Below are positions 1-6,991 of a stretch of 40,388 nt of DNA, in pieces. A model generated the notes under the pieces. That model worked only from the letters and a program-made list of their open reading frames with translations. It had not been told where the DNA came from and did no database searches. Origin of the DNA: Bacteroidota bacterium (GTDB taxonomy: Bacteria; Bacteroidota; Bacteroidia; Chitinophagales; Chitinophagaceae). Within the stretch, counting starts at the first letter, position 1. The number at the start of each line of letters is the position of its first letter. The stretch spans positions 1-40,388 of the forward strand of contig JAEYQO010000075.1 of NCBI GenBank assembly GCA_023409975.1, given 5' to 3'. The position numbers were made by a program, and so were the translations under genes.

Positions 1-215
1 AATCTTCCTTTTTGACGGGTAGAGGTTCCCTTTTACAAATCCCAGCACAAATCAATAAAATTAATGCTCTCAGACCTGCTAAAACTCAATTTCCAATTTT
101 TACCGGACAGCAGTGATTCATAATTTAACCTACAAGTTACGAACCTTCTATATAAGTGCCAGCACGCATCAAAATTTCCGTAATCCAGGGTATGGTACCG
201 CGGTTTGCTTCAGGT

Positions 216-223
216 TACTTTTG
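216..223 (+). promoter_or_regulatory. candidate Bacteroidota -7 element (TAnnTTTG)
   Basis: TACTTTTG matches the Bacteroidota -7 consensus TAnnTTTG at every fixed position and ends 15 nt before the ATG at 238. No convincing -33 TTTG lies about 20 nt upstream, so the match could be chance. If real, transcription would start near 230, which argues against the in-frame TTG at 205 as the translation start. Confidence 0.35.
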
Positions 224-237
224 AAACAAAACTATAT

Positions 238-1197
238 ATGAGAACGCTCATTCTGTTATCTGCCTCGCTACTACTCATTCTTGAAGTTACTGCACAGCCA
301 GTGCTCAATAAAGTGTATGATTTTCAACCGGGGCACCATTACAAGTATAAAAAACTTACAACTGGTTCTACTCTTGATAGTACCGGAATATCAACTTTTG
401 GGGCAAATTTAAACTGGGATTTTTCGACACTGACCTGGGATACGACCATTTACACAGATTCGATCATAAGTTGCGCTAATTCAATTTATGGTGCATCTTT
501 CCCCTCATGTGCGTTTGTCTACAAAGAATCTAACGGTATTGAACAGTACTATGCAAAAAGTAATGATACCGTCTATTACCTGGGCAATTCATACGGTTCT
601 CCTGCCACCTTAGATCCGCCGCCTCCTTCTGCCATCTATCCGACATCGTACCATCCTTCCGATTTTGTTTATTCGGGGTTCCAGACCTATCTGGCAGGGG
701 TTGGCTACTGGACCTACCAGGCGCGCTACAATGCCTACGGCACCCTGAAGCATTCGCCAACTGCAGTATTTCCCAATGTGGGTCTATATTTTACCTCAGG
801 AGGAAATGCAGGTCTGGCATTTTCGGATTACATCTTTTTTCAGAATAACGAAGTTGATCCCCTCCTTCGAATTCAGTTCCGGCATACACCAGGTGGTACC
901 AGTTTGGAATACATCTATGCTTCAGAGGAAGCTTTGACAGCGAATCGTGTTAATGAGTTCCTCAGATCCGACTTAACAATCTTTCCCAACCCAGCCAGCG
1001 AATTCCTCGAAATTAATTCGGGAGTGACTATTGGTAATTATACAGTCCATTCAATTGACGGGAGAGTATTGAGTAGCGGGGTATCCGAAGGAAAGAGACT
1101 GACGCTTCATCTGAATGATCTGCCCACGGGCCTGTATCTGCTTCAAATCAGAGATCATAAAGGATTGAAGCATACTCAAAAGTTTTTCAAACAATAG
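238..1197 (+). CDS. secreted protein with T9SS type A C-terminal sorting domain
   Basis: A 319-residue exported protein. Residues 1-20 (MRTLILLSASLLLILEVTAQ) form a signal peptide. About residues 25-240 are rich in Tyr, Ser, Thr and Gly and resemble no enzyme I recognise. The last 70 or so residues start at an FPNPA motif, continue with a beta-rich stretch containing IDGRVL and LPTGLYLLQI, and end in a basic tail; this is the type A sorting domain (Por_Secre_tail family). Proteins with this tail cross the outer membrane by the type IX secretion system and are usually released or anchored to surface lipopolysaccharide. I chose the ATG at 238 because it begins directly at the signal peptide; the longer TTG-initiated form (205) puts 11 odd residues before it. 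Cargo function is unknown. PorG- and PorX-like genes lie further along the window. Confidence 0.85.
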   Translation: MRTLILLSASLLLILEVTAQPVLNKVYDFQPGHHYKYKKLTTGSTLDSTGISTFGANLNWDFSTLTWDTTIYTDSIISCANSIYGASFPSCAFVYKESNGIEQYYAKSNDTVYYLGNSYGSPATLDPPPPSAIYPTSYHPSDFVYSGFQTYLAGVGYWTYQARYNAYGTLKHSPTAVFPNVGLYFTSGGNAGLAFSDYIFFQNNEVDPLLRIQFRHTPGGTSLEYIYASEEALTANRVNEFLRSDLTIFPNPASEFLEINSGVTIGNYTVHSIDGRVLSSGVSEGKRLTLHLNDLPTGLYLLQIRDHKGLKHTQKFFKQ

Positions 1198-1209
1198 CTC
1201 CCGCCAGTT

Positions 1210-1569
1210 TTAATCATCATCACGCTCCCGGGGCTCATTCCTCATCTGTGAGGCATTGATGTATATCTTGTGGCCTTTATCGTCTATGTAGTAATACCGA
1301 TCGTTTTCGTCAATATATACATCCTCGCCATTGGGAGCGATTTTTCCTTCCACCTCCTTATCGGTCACATCCGCTTTGATCTCGACAGTCTGTTCAGCTA
1401 CCTCATGAGCCCCTTTCTTCACACCTTTCTTCACGCCCTTCGCACCTTTTTTAATACCATCCCAGGCTTTTCCCGGATCAGAACGGTCGTCATCTTCCTG
1501 AGCCTGAGCGGCTACAGGCAAACTCAAAATCATCAGGGCAACACCACAGATCAGTACCAGCTTTTTCAT
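1210..1569 (-). CDS. small secreted Lys/Gly-rich hypothetical protein
   Basis: A 119-residue protein with a signal peptide (about residues 1-23, ending AAQAQ) and no lipobox cysteine, so probably periplasmic or secreted. After a short acidic stretch (EDDDRSD), residues 33-53 contain near-repeats GIKKGAKGVKKGVKKGAHE, which would form a basic amphipathic helix. The C-terminal half is acidic with short beta-like strands (DVYIDENDRYYYIDDKGHKI) and ends RERDDD. I do not recognise a family. It is convergent with the T9SS cargo gene, with only 12 nt between the stop codons and no visible hairpin. A TTATTTTG element about 26 nt before the start resembles a -7 box with one mismatch. Confidence 0.7.
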   Translation of the reverse strand: MKKLVLICGVALMILSLPVAAQAQEDDDRSDPGKAWDGIKKGAKGVKKGVKKGAHEVAEQTVEIKADVTDKEVEGKIAPNGEDVYIDENDRYYYIDDKGHKIYINASQMRNEPRERDDD

Positions 1570-1615
1570 AGGAAACAGTTTATTACCTACTGGGCAAAAT
1601 AATGATGCCAGTAAC

Positions 1616-2047
1616 TCAGCCTTCAGATTTCCTTTCCACGCTCCTGGACGAGAGCATCACCCGGTCGCGCAGCCATAGTGCAAAAACCAGCATCAGCCAG
1701 ATCACGTTGAGGTTCCAGCTCGGCATATTCCCTTCCAGGGCCTGAAGCCAACGGTAAACTTCCAGACCGGCCAGGATCAGGTTCAGCCCTATGAATAGCA
1801 AAACACTGGTAACGCCACCCGACCGGATCGCCGGGCGCAAAAGAAGGATTCCCAGTATCAGCAGGATGATATAGCCAATCATTAATGTGCTCACGGGAAT
1901 GACGCCACCCGTCTGTTCCAGATCAGGTGCCTTCCAGACTGGCGCAAACAGACTTACCGAAATGTTTCCCGCCTCCCAGTAATATAACCGAAACAAGGTG
2001 GTCAGCAAGGCAAGCAAAATGAATATCAGACTGATCTGTCTCATCAC
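1616..2047 (-). CDS. hypothetical four-helix membrane protein
   Basis: A 143-residue protein with about four predicted membrane segments: near residues 5-23 (ISLIFILLALLTTLFRLYYW), 54-72, 80-100 and 115-130. The tail after the last segment is short and basic. I recognise no enzymatic motif or family. It lies 16 nt downstream of the YdeI-like gene on the same strand, so the two are probably co-transcribed. The assignment rests on one long open frame with coherent hydrophobic segments and a compact operon-like position. Confidence 0.65.
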   Translation of the reverse strand: MMRQISLIFILLALLTTLFRLYYWEAGNISVSLFAPVWKAPDLEQTGGVIPVSTLMIGYIILLILGILLLRPAIRSGGVTSVLLFIGLNLILAGLEVYRWLQALEGNMPSWNLNVIWLMLVFALWLRDRVMLSSRSVERKSEG

Positions 2048-2063
2048 CTCGTTTTTATTTTTT

Positions 2064-2648
2064 TTATCGAAAACGCGCTGGCATCTGCTCCTGTTTCAAT
2101 GCCTCGTATATCTCGTCAATGCGCTTCTGCCTCGTTTCCGGCCGTTTCGCAGTATTGAGCCAGTGCAACAGGTATTTCTTATTGGTCTTCTTCAGACTTT
2201 CAAAATAGGCCATCGCTTTTTTGCTGCGCGACATCCGTTTCGCCAGATCCTCCGGCAGGATCATGGCCTCCACCTGCTCCAGTTTCTTCCAGGTTCCGTC
2301 TTTCTTCGATTCGTCTATTTTTTTCATACCCGCCTTTGTCATTTTCCCCTGCTCTATCATCCGGGCTACGCGCTCCTTATTTAATCCGCTCCATTCCGAT
2401 CCGGACTTACGGGGAGTAAAAAGCTGCATATACCGTTGCTCATCTACCGGACGCATCGTGCTGTCGATCCACCCGAAACACAGGGCCTCCTCAACGGCTT
2501 CTGCATAGCTGACGCTGGGCTGACCGGAGGCTTTCTTATGGTAAACCAGCCACACGCCTTTCGCAATTGAATGGTACTGGACCAGCCACTCACGCCAGAT
2601 GTCCCGGTCAGCAGCCAAAACCTGCTCATAGGTATTAATAACAGACAT
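2064..2648 (-). CDS. YdeI/OmpD-associated family protein
   Basis: A 194-residue soluble protein that looks like the YdeI/OmdA family. Features supporting this are the early W-V-Y-K-K pattern (VWLVYHKKASG, about residues 32-42), EALCFGWIDS (about 54-63), the phrase FTPRKSGSEWSGLNKER (about 77-93), and a C-terminal helical part with W-L-N-T-A-K-R-PETR-Q-K-R-I (about 163-178), the family's usual end. Family members have been linked to tolerance of antimicrobial peptides or bacteriocins, but the molecular activity is not firmly known. It starts 66 nt from the divergent HipA-like kinase gene and is followed closely by the small membrane protein. Confidence 0.8.
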   Translation of the reverse strand: MSVINTYEQVLAADRDIWREWLVQYHSIAKGVWLVYHKKASGQPSVSYAEAVEEALCFGWIDSTMRPVDEQRYMQLFTPRKSGSEWSGLNKERVARMIEQGKMTKAGMKKIDESKKDGTWKKLEQVEAMILPEDLAKRMSRSKKAMAYFESLKKTNKKYLLHWLNTAKRPETRQKRIDEIYEALKQEQMPARFR

Positions 2649-2678
2649 GTCTAAATCAATCTGAACGAAAAATAGTGT

Positions 2679-2708
2679 TTTCAGTGGCTACGTTTTTGAT
2701 TTATTTTG
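2679..2708 (+). promoter_or_regulatory. candidate promoter of the HipA-like gene, possibly leaderless
   Basis: TTTC (2679-2682), 19 nt, then TATTTTG (2702-2708), six nt before the ATG at 2715. Each box differs by one position from the Bacteroidota TTTG/TAnnTTTG pattern. The same arrangement with identical spacing occurs before the TetR gene at 5096. Position so close to the ATG would imply a transcript with almost no leader. Confidence 0.3.
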
Positions 2709-2714
2709 CTCTTC

Positions 2715-3512
2715 ATGTCTAAACACTCCCGGATCAGAACGGTCGAAGTCATCCGTTATGTGCTTCCGCTCAGGGAGGGGGGCTCCCTGCCAGCCATCGT
2801 AGATGCTGATGACGGTTTCTCCTATGTGCTGAAGTTCAGAGGCGCCGGACAGGGGGTCAAAGCGCTGATCGCGGAATTGATCGGTGGCGAACTCGCCCGG
2901 CTCCTGGGCCTGAAGGCACCTGAACTGGTTTTCGCTCAGGTGGATCCCGCTTTCGGTCGCACAGAGCCGGATGAGGAGATCCAGGACCTGCTCAGGTTCA
3001 GCGAGGGACTCAATCTCGGCCTGCATTTTCTATCCGGTGCGCTCACTTACGATCCCGTAGCCACTAAACTGGATCCGCTGCTCGCTTCTAAAATCGTCTG
3101 GCTGGATGCCCTGATCACAAATGTCGACCGCACCGCCAGAAACACGAACATGCTTTATTGGCGTAATGAGCTCTGGTTGATCGATCATGGTGCTGCACTC
3201 TATTTTCATCATGCCTGGGATAACTGGGAAGCCGCATCAGGCACGAGGTTCCCTCAGATTAAAGATCATGTTCTGCTTCCACAGGCTACCGAACTGGAAC
3301 AAGCCCATGAATTTTGTATCAATTCCCTGACACCTGCAAATATATGGGCGATCACGGAACTTATTCCGGACGAATGGCTCCAGGCAATCGAACCGGAAAC
3401 GCTCTCAGCAGAAGCAAAGCGGAACGTCTATAATCGTTTTCTTGAACAAAGACTCGCTACGGCCACAGAATTCTTAAAGGCAGCAATAGATGCAAGGAAG
3501 GCAATTATATGA
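2715..3512 (+). CDS. HipA-like (HipA_2) protein kinase-fold protein
   Basis: A 265-residue protein resembling the short HipA-like kinase family, about 40 percent shorter than true HipA (about 440 residues) and lacking its N-terminal subdomain. Kinase-type landmarks are visible: a lysine in a beta-strand (YVLKFRG, K40) for ATP phosphate contact, a catalytic-loop segment LITNVDRTARNTNML with D138, N143 and N145, and a metal-binding DHG (LIDHGAAL, D157) in place of DFG. It presumably phosphorylates a protein or small molecule; the substrate is unknown. The ATG at 2715 is preferred over the in-frame TTG at 2706. Its end overlaps the DUF3037 gene by 23 nt, so the two are very likely translated together and may act as a pair. 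The C-terminal helices (about 195-265) are family-specific. Confidence 0.8.
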   Translation: MSKHSRIRTVEVIRYVLPLREGGSLPAIVDADDGFSYVLKFRGAGQGVKALIAELIGGELARLLGLKAPELVFAQVDPAFGRTEPDEEIQDLLRFSEGLNLGLHFLSGALTYDPVATKLDPLLASKIVWLDALITNVDRTARNTNMLYWRNELWLIDHGAALYFHHAWDNWEAASGTRFPQIKDHVLLPQATELEQAHEFCINSLTPANIWAITELIPDEWLQAIEPETLSAEAKRNVYNRFLEQRLATATEFLKAAIDARKAII

Positions 3513-3879
3513 GTATGCCGTCGTCCGGGTAGTGCCCCGGGTGGAGCGGGAAGAGTTCATCAATATTGGTGTGCTACTGTATGCTCATGCTTCAAAGAAG
3601 ATCTTCTGGCGCTGTTTTCTGGATGAAAAAAAACTTCTGGCACTCGATTCGGAAGCCGACCTGCAGGAAATCCGACAGTATATAGAGGCCTTTGTGCGCA
3701 TCTGCTGCGGAGGTAGGGATGGCGGACCCATCGGTGGGCTGGATGCCATTTCGAGGTTTCGCTGGCTTACAGCGTTCCGGAGTACCATGCTGCAGACCTC
3801 TCGCGTTCACCCCGGTTTCTGCACCGACCCGGAGACGGAATTGCACAGGTTGTTCCAAAAGCTAGTCAGATCTCCCTGA
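3490..3879 (+). CDS. DUF3037 family protein, partner of HipA-like kinase
   Basis: A 129-residue protein that matches DUF3037: it opens with YEYAVVRVVPRVEREEFINIG and continues VLLYAHASKKIFWRCF, the family's typical beginning. The middle holds ISRFRWLTAFRSTMLQTSRVHPGFCTDPE, also family-like. Biochemical function is unknown. The gene begins inside the last 23 nt of the HipA-like gene in another frame, and the pairing of these two families is common in bacterial genomes, which suggests that the small protein modulates or targets the kinase. That role is inference. ATG at 3490 gives the family-like N-terminus directly. Confidence 0.8.
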   Translation: MQGRQLYEYAVVRVVPRVEREEFINIGVLLYAHASKKIFWRCFLDEKKLLALDSEADLQEIRQYIEAFVRICCGGRDGGPIGGLDAISRFRWLTAFRSTMLQTSRVHPGFCTDPETELHRLFQKLVRSP

Positions 3880-3961
3880 CAGGCCACCGACCGGTTAAAC
3901 TATCAGATACCTCGATAGGACCATTCCCCGGGTTTCGCTCAGGTTACGGATCTTTGCTTTA

Positions 3962-3973
3962 GTGTAGCTACAC
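3962..3973. promoter_or_regulatory. 12-bp perfect palindrome upstream of flavin oxidoreductase
   Basis: GTGTAGCTACAC is a perfect inverted repeat in the 152-bp gap before the LLM oxidoreductase, 58 nt upstream of its ATG. It could be an operator for a dimeric regulator; a TetR gene lies just downstream of the oxidoreductase. A TTTG (3953-3956) precedes it but no TAnnTTTG follows, so no promoter can be assigned. Confidence 0.25.
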
Positions 3974-4031
3974 CGAATGCTGCGTGTATCGCTGCCGCAG
4001 TGTGACATGAGGCTTCACAATTGTAGAGTTT

Positions 4032-5039
4032 ATGAAGAAGAAACTGAACGAAATACCGCTCTCTGCGCTCGATCTCGCAACGATCTGCCAGGGCGATACC
4101 TTGAATGACGCCTTCAACAGAAGTCTGAGACTGGCTCGTCATGCAGAGCATCTGGGATTGAAAAGGTATTGGTTTGCCGAACATCATAATTTCGACAGTG
4201 TTGCCTCAGCAGCCACTTCGGTCCTGATCGGCTTCATCGCCGGCGGCACACAGAAGATCCGTGTGGGAGCAGGCGGTGTCATGCTGCCGAATCACTCGCC
4301 TCTCGTCATTGCGGAACAATTTGGCACGCTTGAGGCCTTGTATCCCGGAAGGATTGACCTGGGACTCGGCAGAGCACCCGGTACAGATCCTCAAACGTCC
4401 TGGGCACTACGCAGGCGTTTGGAAGGAGGAGGGGATGATTTCCCCAATGATGTGGCAGAATTACTAACCTGGCTCGGACCAGCACAACCCGATGCCCGGG
4501 TCCGTGCTATTCCAGGTCAGGATTCTAATATCCCCGTATGGCTGCTGGGCTCGAGTCTATTCAGTGCCCGATTGGCGGGCATGCTGGGTCTTCCCTATGC
4601 CTTTGCGTCCCATTTTGCGCCTACATACCTGTTGGAAGCATTAAAAACTTACAGCGAGCATTTCAATCCCTCACAATATCTTTCCGAACCCTACGCCATG
4701 GCCTGTGTTAATATAATCGCAGCCGACACAGATGAAGAAGCTGAGTATCTGGCTAGTTCTTTTTATCAGATGGCGCTGGGAATTTTCCGAAACTCCAGGC
4801 ATCCGCTCCCTCCTCCGGTAAAAGACATGGGTACCATCTGGACTCCACAGGAAGAATACGGAGTCAGGCAGATGATGCACTATTCTTTCATCGGTAGTCA
4901 GAAGACGATTGCGGAACAACTTCAGGGTTTTCTCGACCGGACAGGTGTGGATGAGGTCATGCTCTCGGCCACCATTTTCGATACTGAGGCAAGACTTCAT
5001 TCTATGGAACTGGCTGCGGGACTGTTCAGCTCCGTTTAA
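4032..5039 (+). CDS. LLM-class flavin-dependent oxidoreductase
   Basis: A 335-residue protein of the luciferase-like monooxygenase fold (TIM barrel using reduced FMN), in the MsnO8-like subgroup. Typical landmarks: YWFAEHHN (about 46-53), the strand VGAGGVMLPNHSPLVIAEQF (about 77-96), and LYPGRIDLGLGRAPGTD (about 102-118). The middle contains IPVWLLGSS and a loop with FASHFAP, and the C-terminal part has the GVDEVMLSATIFD strand. The substrate cannot be told from sequence; relatives oxidise diverse organics or are uncharacterised. Length fits the family (330-340). It is followed 56 nt later by a TetR gene on the same strand, which might regulate it. Confidence 0.85.
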   Translation: MKKKLNEIPLSALDLATICQGDTLNDAFNRSLRLARHAEHLGLKRYWFAEHHNFDSVASAATSVLIGFIAGGTQKIRVGAGGVMLPNHSPLVIAEQFGTLEALYPGRIDLGLGRAPGTDPQTSWALRRRLEGGGDDFPNDVAELLTWLGPAQPDARVRAIPGQDSNIPVWLLGSSLFSARLAGMLGLPYAFASHFAPTYLLEALKTYSEHFNPSQYLSEPYAMACVNIIAADTDEEAEYLASSFYQMALGIFRNSRHPLPPPVKDMGTIWTPQEEYGVRQMMHYSFIGSQKTIAEQLQGFLDRTGVDEVMLSATIFDTEARLHSMELAAGLFSSV

Positions 5040-5059
5040 CAGGAATACGCCCAGGCTTC

Positions 5060-5089
5060 TTTCATGAATGCCCAAAAGATTTTATTTTG
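5060..5089 (+). promoter_or_regulatory. candidate promoter of first TetR gene, possibly leaderless
   Basis: TTTC (5060-5063), 19 nt, TATTTTG (5083-5089), then six nt to the ATG at 5096. Spacing and boxes equal those before the HipA-like gene (2679-2717). Each box is one mismatch from the Bacteroidota consensus. A promoter this close to the ATG requires a very short leader. Confidence 0.3.
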
Positions 5090-5095
5090 GCAGGC

Positions 5096-5692
5096 ATGGC
5101 TCAGGATAGCAAACAGGATCAGATCATCGAAGCAGCCAAAAAGCGCTTCATTCATTTTGGCGTGGCAAAGACTACCATGAATGAGATTGCCGATGATCTG
5201 GGAATTTCAAAGGCTTCACTCTATTACTATTTCCCGGATAAGCTCAACCTGTATGCCGCAGTTCTGTCTCAAATTATAGAAGTCGAAGACATCAGAAGGA
5301 ATGTTTTTGAGGATCATCTGGATCCCGAAACAGCAATTTTCAACTACCTCGACAACCGTATCCGGTTTATCAACAAGTATTACAATATCCTCGAGTACAT
5401 CCAGAGCTCAAACGCGCAGAATTCCCAGGAGCTTAAGCCAGTTTTCACAAGGGTAAGAAGCCGGCAGCTGGAAACGCTGCACCGGATTATTATGAGCGGG
5501 AAGAACAAGGGCCTTCTTCACACACCCCACCCGAAATCTACCGCTGAGCTTTTTCTCGACTGCCTGGAGGGTTTGCGGGCAGGCATGATGGCACAACAGA
5601 ACGAATTCTTTCCGGGTAAGAGGATTTTCCAGGCGATACTCAAAAGAGAAAAGGAACTGGCGTCCATCTTCCTAAAAGGACTCAGACCCTGA
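5096..5692 (+). CDS. TetR/AcrR family transcriptional regulator (first of three)
   Basis: A 198-residue regulator from the ATG at 5096 (a TTG at 5087 is in frame but unneeded). Residues 7-54 form the TetR N-terminal DNA-binding domain: IIEAAKKRFIHFGVAKTTMNEIADDLGISKASLYYYFPDK, with the canonical recognition helix ending LYYYFPDK. The remaining helices bind ligand and dimerise and are not family-diagnostic. Its DNA-binding domain is clearly similar to that of the next gene (shared DQI-E-A, RF-HFG, KTT, EIADD, YYF-DK), suggesting an old tandem duplication. Possible targets are the upstream flavin oxidoreductase or the downstream RND operon. Confidence 0.9.
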   Translation: MAQDSKQDQIIEAAKKRFIHFGVAKTTMNEIADDLGISKASLYYYFPDKLNLYAAVLSQIIEVEDIRRNVFEDHLDPETAIFNYLDNRIRFINKYYNILEYIQSSNAQNSQELKPVFTRVRSRQLETLHRIIMSGKNKGLLHTPHPKSTAELFLDCLEGLRAGMMAQQNEFFPGKRIFQAILKREKELASIFLKGLRP

Positions 5693-5717
5693 TCCTGATT
5701 AAGCTTTAACGAATTCT

Positions 5718-5740
5718 TTACAACCTCTTTGAGGTAGTAA
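5718..5740. promoter_or_regulatory. 23-bp inverted repeat, candidate TetR operator
   Basis: Arms TTACAACCTC (5718-5727) and GAGGTAGTAA (5731-5740) pair at 9 of 10 positions around a TTT spacer. The size and symmetry suit a TetR dimer. The spacer and next base are the TTTG of the proposed -33 element, so a bound repressor would block RNA polymerase. The likely binder is one of the three adjacent TetR proteins (inference). Confidence 0.5.
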
Positions 5741-5761
5741 GTACCCTTTGTTGTAATTTTG
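5728..5761 (+). promoter_or_regulatory. Bacteroidota-type promoter (TTTG / TAnnTTTG)
   Basis: TTTG at 5728-5731 and TAATTTTG at 5754-5761 match both Bacteroidota vegetative promoter boxes exactly, separated by 22 nt. The ATG of the second TetR gene lies 36 nt downstream of the -7 box. This promoter may drive the second and third TetR genes and possibly the whole RND operon, since no other promoter is obvious before 6992. Confidence 0.55.
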
Positions 5762-5796
5762 ACTTTTGAAGTAAAAAAGTCAGAAGGTCAAATTAT

Positions 5797-6411
5797 ATGA
5801 GAACAGAGGGGCAGGAAAAGCAGGATCAGATTGTGGAGGTAGCCATCCGAAGGTTCTCTCATTTTGGGATCAGTAAAACTACCTTAACGGAGATCGCTGA
5901 TGACGTCTCTATGTCACGACAGTCATTCCTCTATTACTTCCATGATAAAAATGCGCTGCTCTCGGCCGTCACCGAAAAGGTGGTCACCGAGTTGCTGGAT
6001 GATATTGAAAAGACGCTTGAACGGAGTAAACAGGCAGAAGAAGGTCTGATAGGAATGTTGGATTGCAAACACAATTTTCTGAACAAGTATATGCTGCTTG
6101 CTGTGCAGGCCGATAAGAAGGATCAACTGCAATCCGCAGAGGTAAAGACAATTGTTGCCGAAGCGAAGTCTCGTCACCACAATCTGATCAGCAGTTTCCT
6201 TGACAGACAGATTCGCGCAGGTGAATTGAAGGATTTCGATACGGAAATGATCGCAGGATTGATCATTGAAACCATCTCAGCCTTCGATCATTCGATGCGA
6301 ATGGAAGCTGGTGTTCCCGACGAAGGGGGTTTGAATCACCTGCTGGATGTTCAGAAGAAGGTATTGGCTCTTTTGATCACTGGTTTAAAATCGACGGAAT
6401 GGAAGGGGTGA
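5797..6411 (+). CDS. TetR/AcrR family transcriptional regulator (second of three)
   Basis: A 204-residue regulator. Residues 9-56 are the TetR helix-turn-helix domain (QIVEVAIRRFSHFGISKTTLTEIADDVSMSRQSFLYYFHDK). The rest is helical ligand/dimer domain with no recognisable effector site. It has its own consensus promoter with an inverted-repeat operator, so autoregulation is plausible. The last 13 nt overlap the start of the third TetR gene, implying coupled translation. Its DNA-binding domain is closer to the first TetR than to the third. Confidence 0.9.
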   Translation: MRTEGQEKQDQIVEVAIRRFSHFGISKTTLTEIADDVSMSRQSFLYYFHDKNALLSAVTEKVVTELLDDIEKTLERSKQAEEGLIGMLDCKHNFLNKYMLLAVQADKKDQLQSAEVKTIVAEAKSRHHNLISSFLDRQIRAGELKDFDTEMIAGLIIETISAFDHSMRMEAGVPDEGGLNHLLDVQKKVLALLITGLKSTEWKG

Positions 6412-6989
6412 TTAAAGCGGCCAGCAAACTGATGTTCCATTCGGGTTCCCGGCAGGTGTCCATGGAGGAACTCGCCAGGGCAGCCGGAATTACCCGGAAA
6501 GTCCTGTATGATTCCTATCCCGCAAAGAATCTGATTATCCGGGATGTTGTACAGCATCTGATAGAAAACCAGCGGATACGTCTGACAGCCTGTTTCACAT
6601 TGGCCATGGATCCTGTAGAGTCAGTTGTACTGGAATACAGATACCTGCGTGAAGAACTGGCGGTCATTAATCCGGTGTTCTTTCTGGAACTGGAAAAATT
6701 CTATCCCGATCTCTGGAAGCAACTCCAGCAACAAAGGGATGAAGTACTCGCGCCGCTCATAAAAAAGAATCTACAACAAGGAATAAATGGTGGATGGTAC
6801 CGGAGGAATCTGGACTTGGATTTTATAGTAAGACTCAGACTGGAACAAATAGGACAGGCACTGGGATTCTTCCGTACTTCCACTGGTTTTGATAACAGGT
6901 ATCTGCTGCAACAATACACAGCTTTCTACCTGCATGGCATCTGCACTGAAAAGGGCAAATCAGTTATTGAAAATTATCTCGACGAATAA
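6399..6989 (+). CDS. TetR/AcrR family transcriptional regulator (third of three)
   Basis: A 196-residue regulator beginning within the end of the preceding TetR gene. Residues 4-50 are a TetR DNA-binding domain: VIKAASKLMFHSGSRQVSMEELARAAGITRKVLYDSYPAK. The recognition helix reads KVLYDSYPAK instead of the usual LYYYFxxK, so its DNA specificity probably differs from the two upstream regulators. It stops 2 nt before the ATG of the TolC-like gene, making it effectively the first gene of the efflux operon and the most likely direct regulator of the pump (inference from context). Confidence 0.85.
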   Translation: MEGVIKAASKLMFHSGSRQVSMEELARAAGITRKVLYDSYPAKNLIIRDVVQHLIENQRIRLTACFTLAMDPVESVVLEYRYLREELAVINPVFFLELEKFYPDLWKQLQQQRDEVLAPLIKKNLQQGINGGWYRRNLDLDFIVRLRLEQIGQALGFFRTSTGFDNRYLLQQYTAFYLHGICTEKGKSVIENYLDE

Positions 6990-6991
6990 AA

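Noticed and set aside
205..237. TTG-initiated extension of the T9SS cargo protein
   Set aside because: It places 11 residues before a clear signal peptide and overlaps a candidate -7 promoter box.
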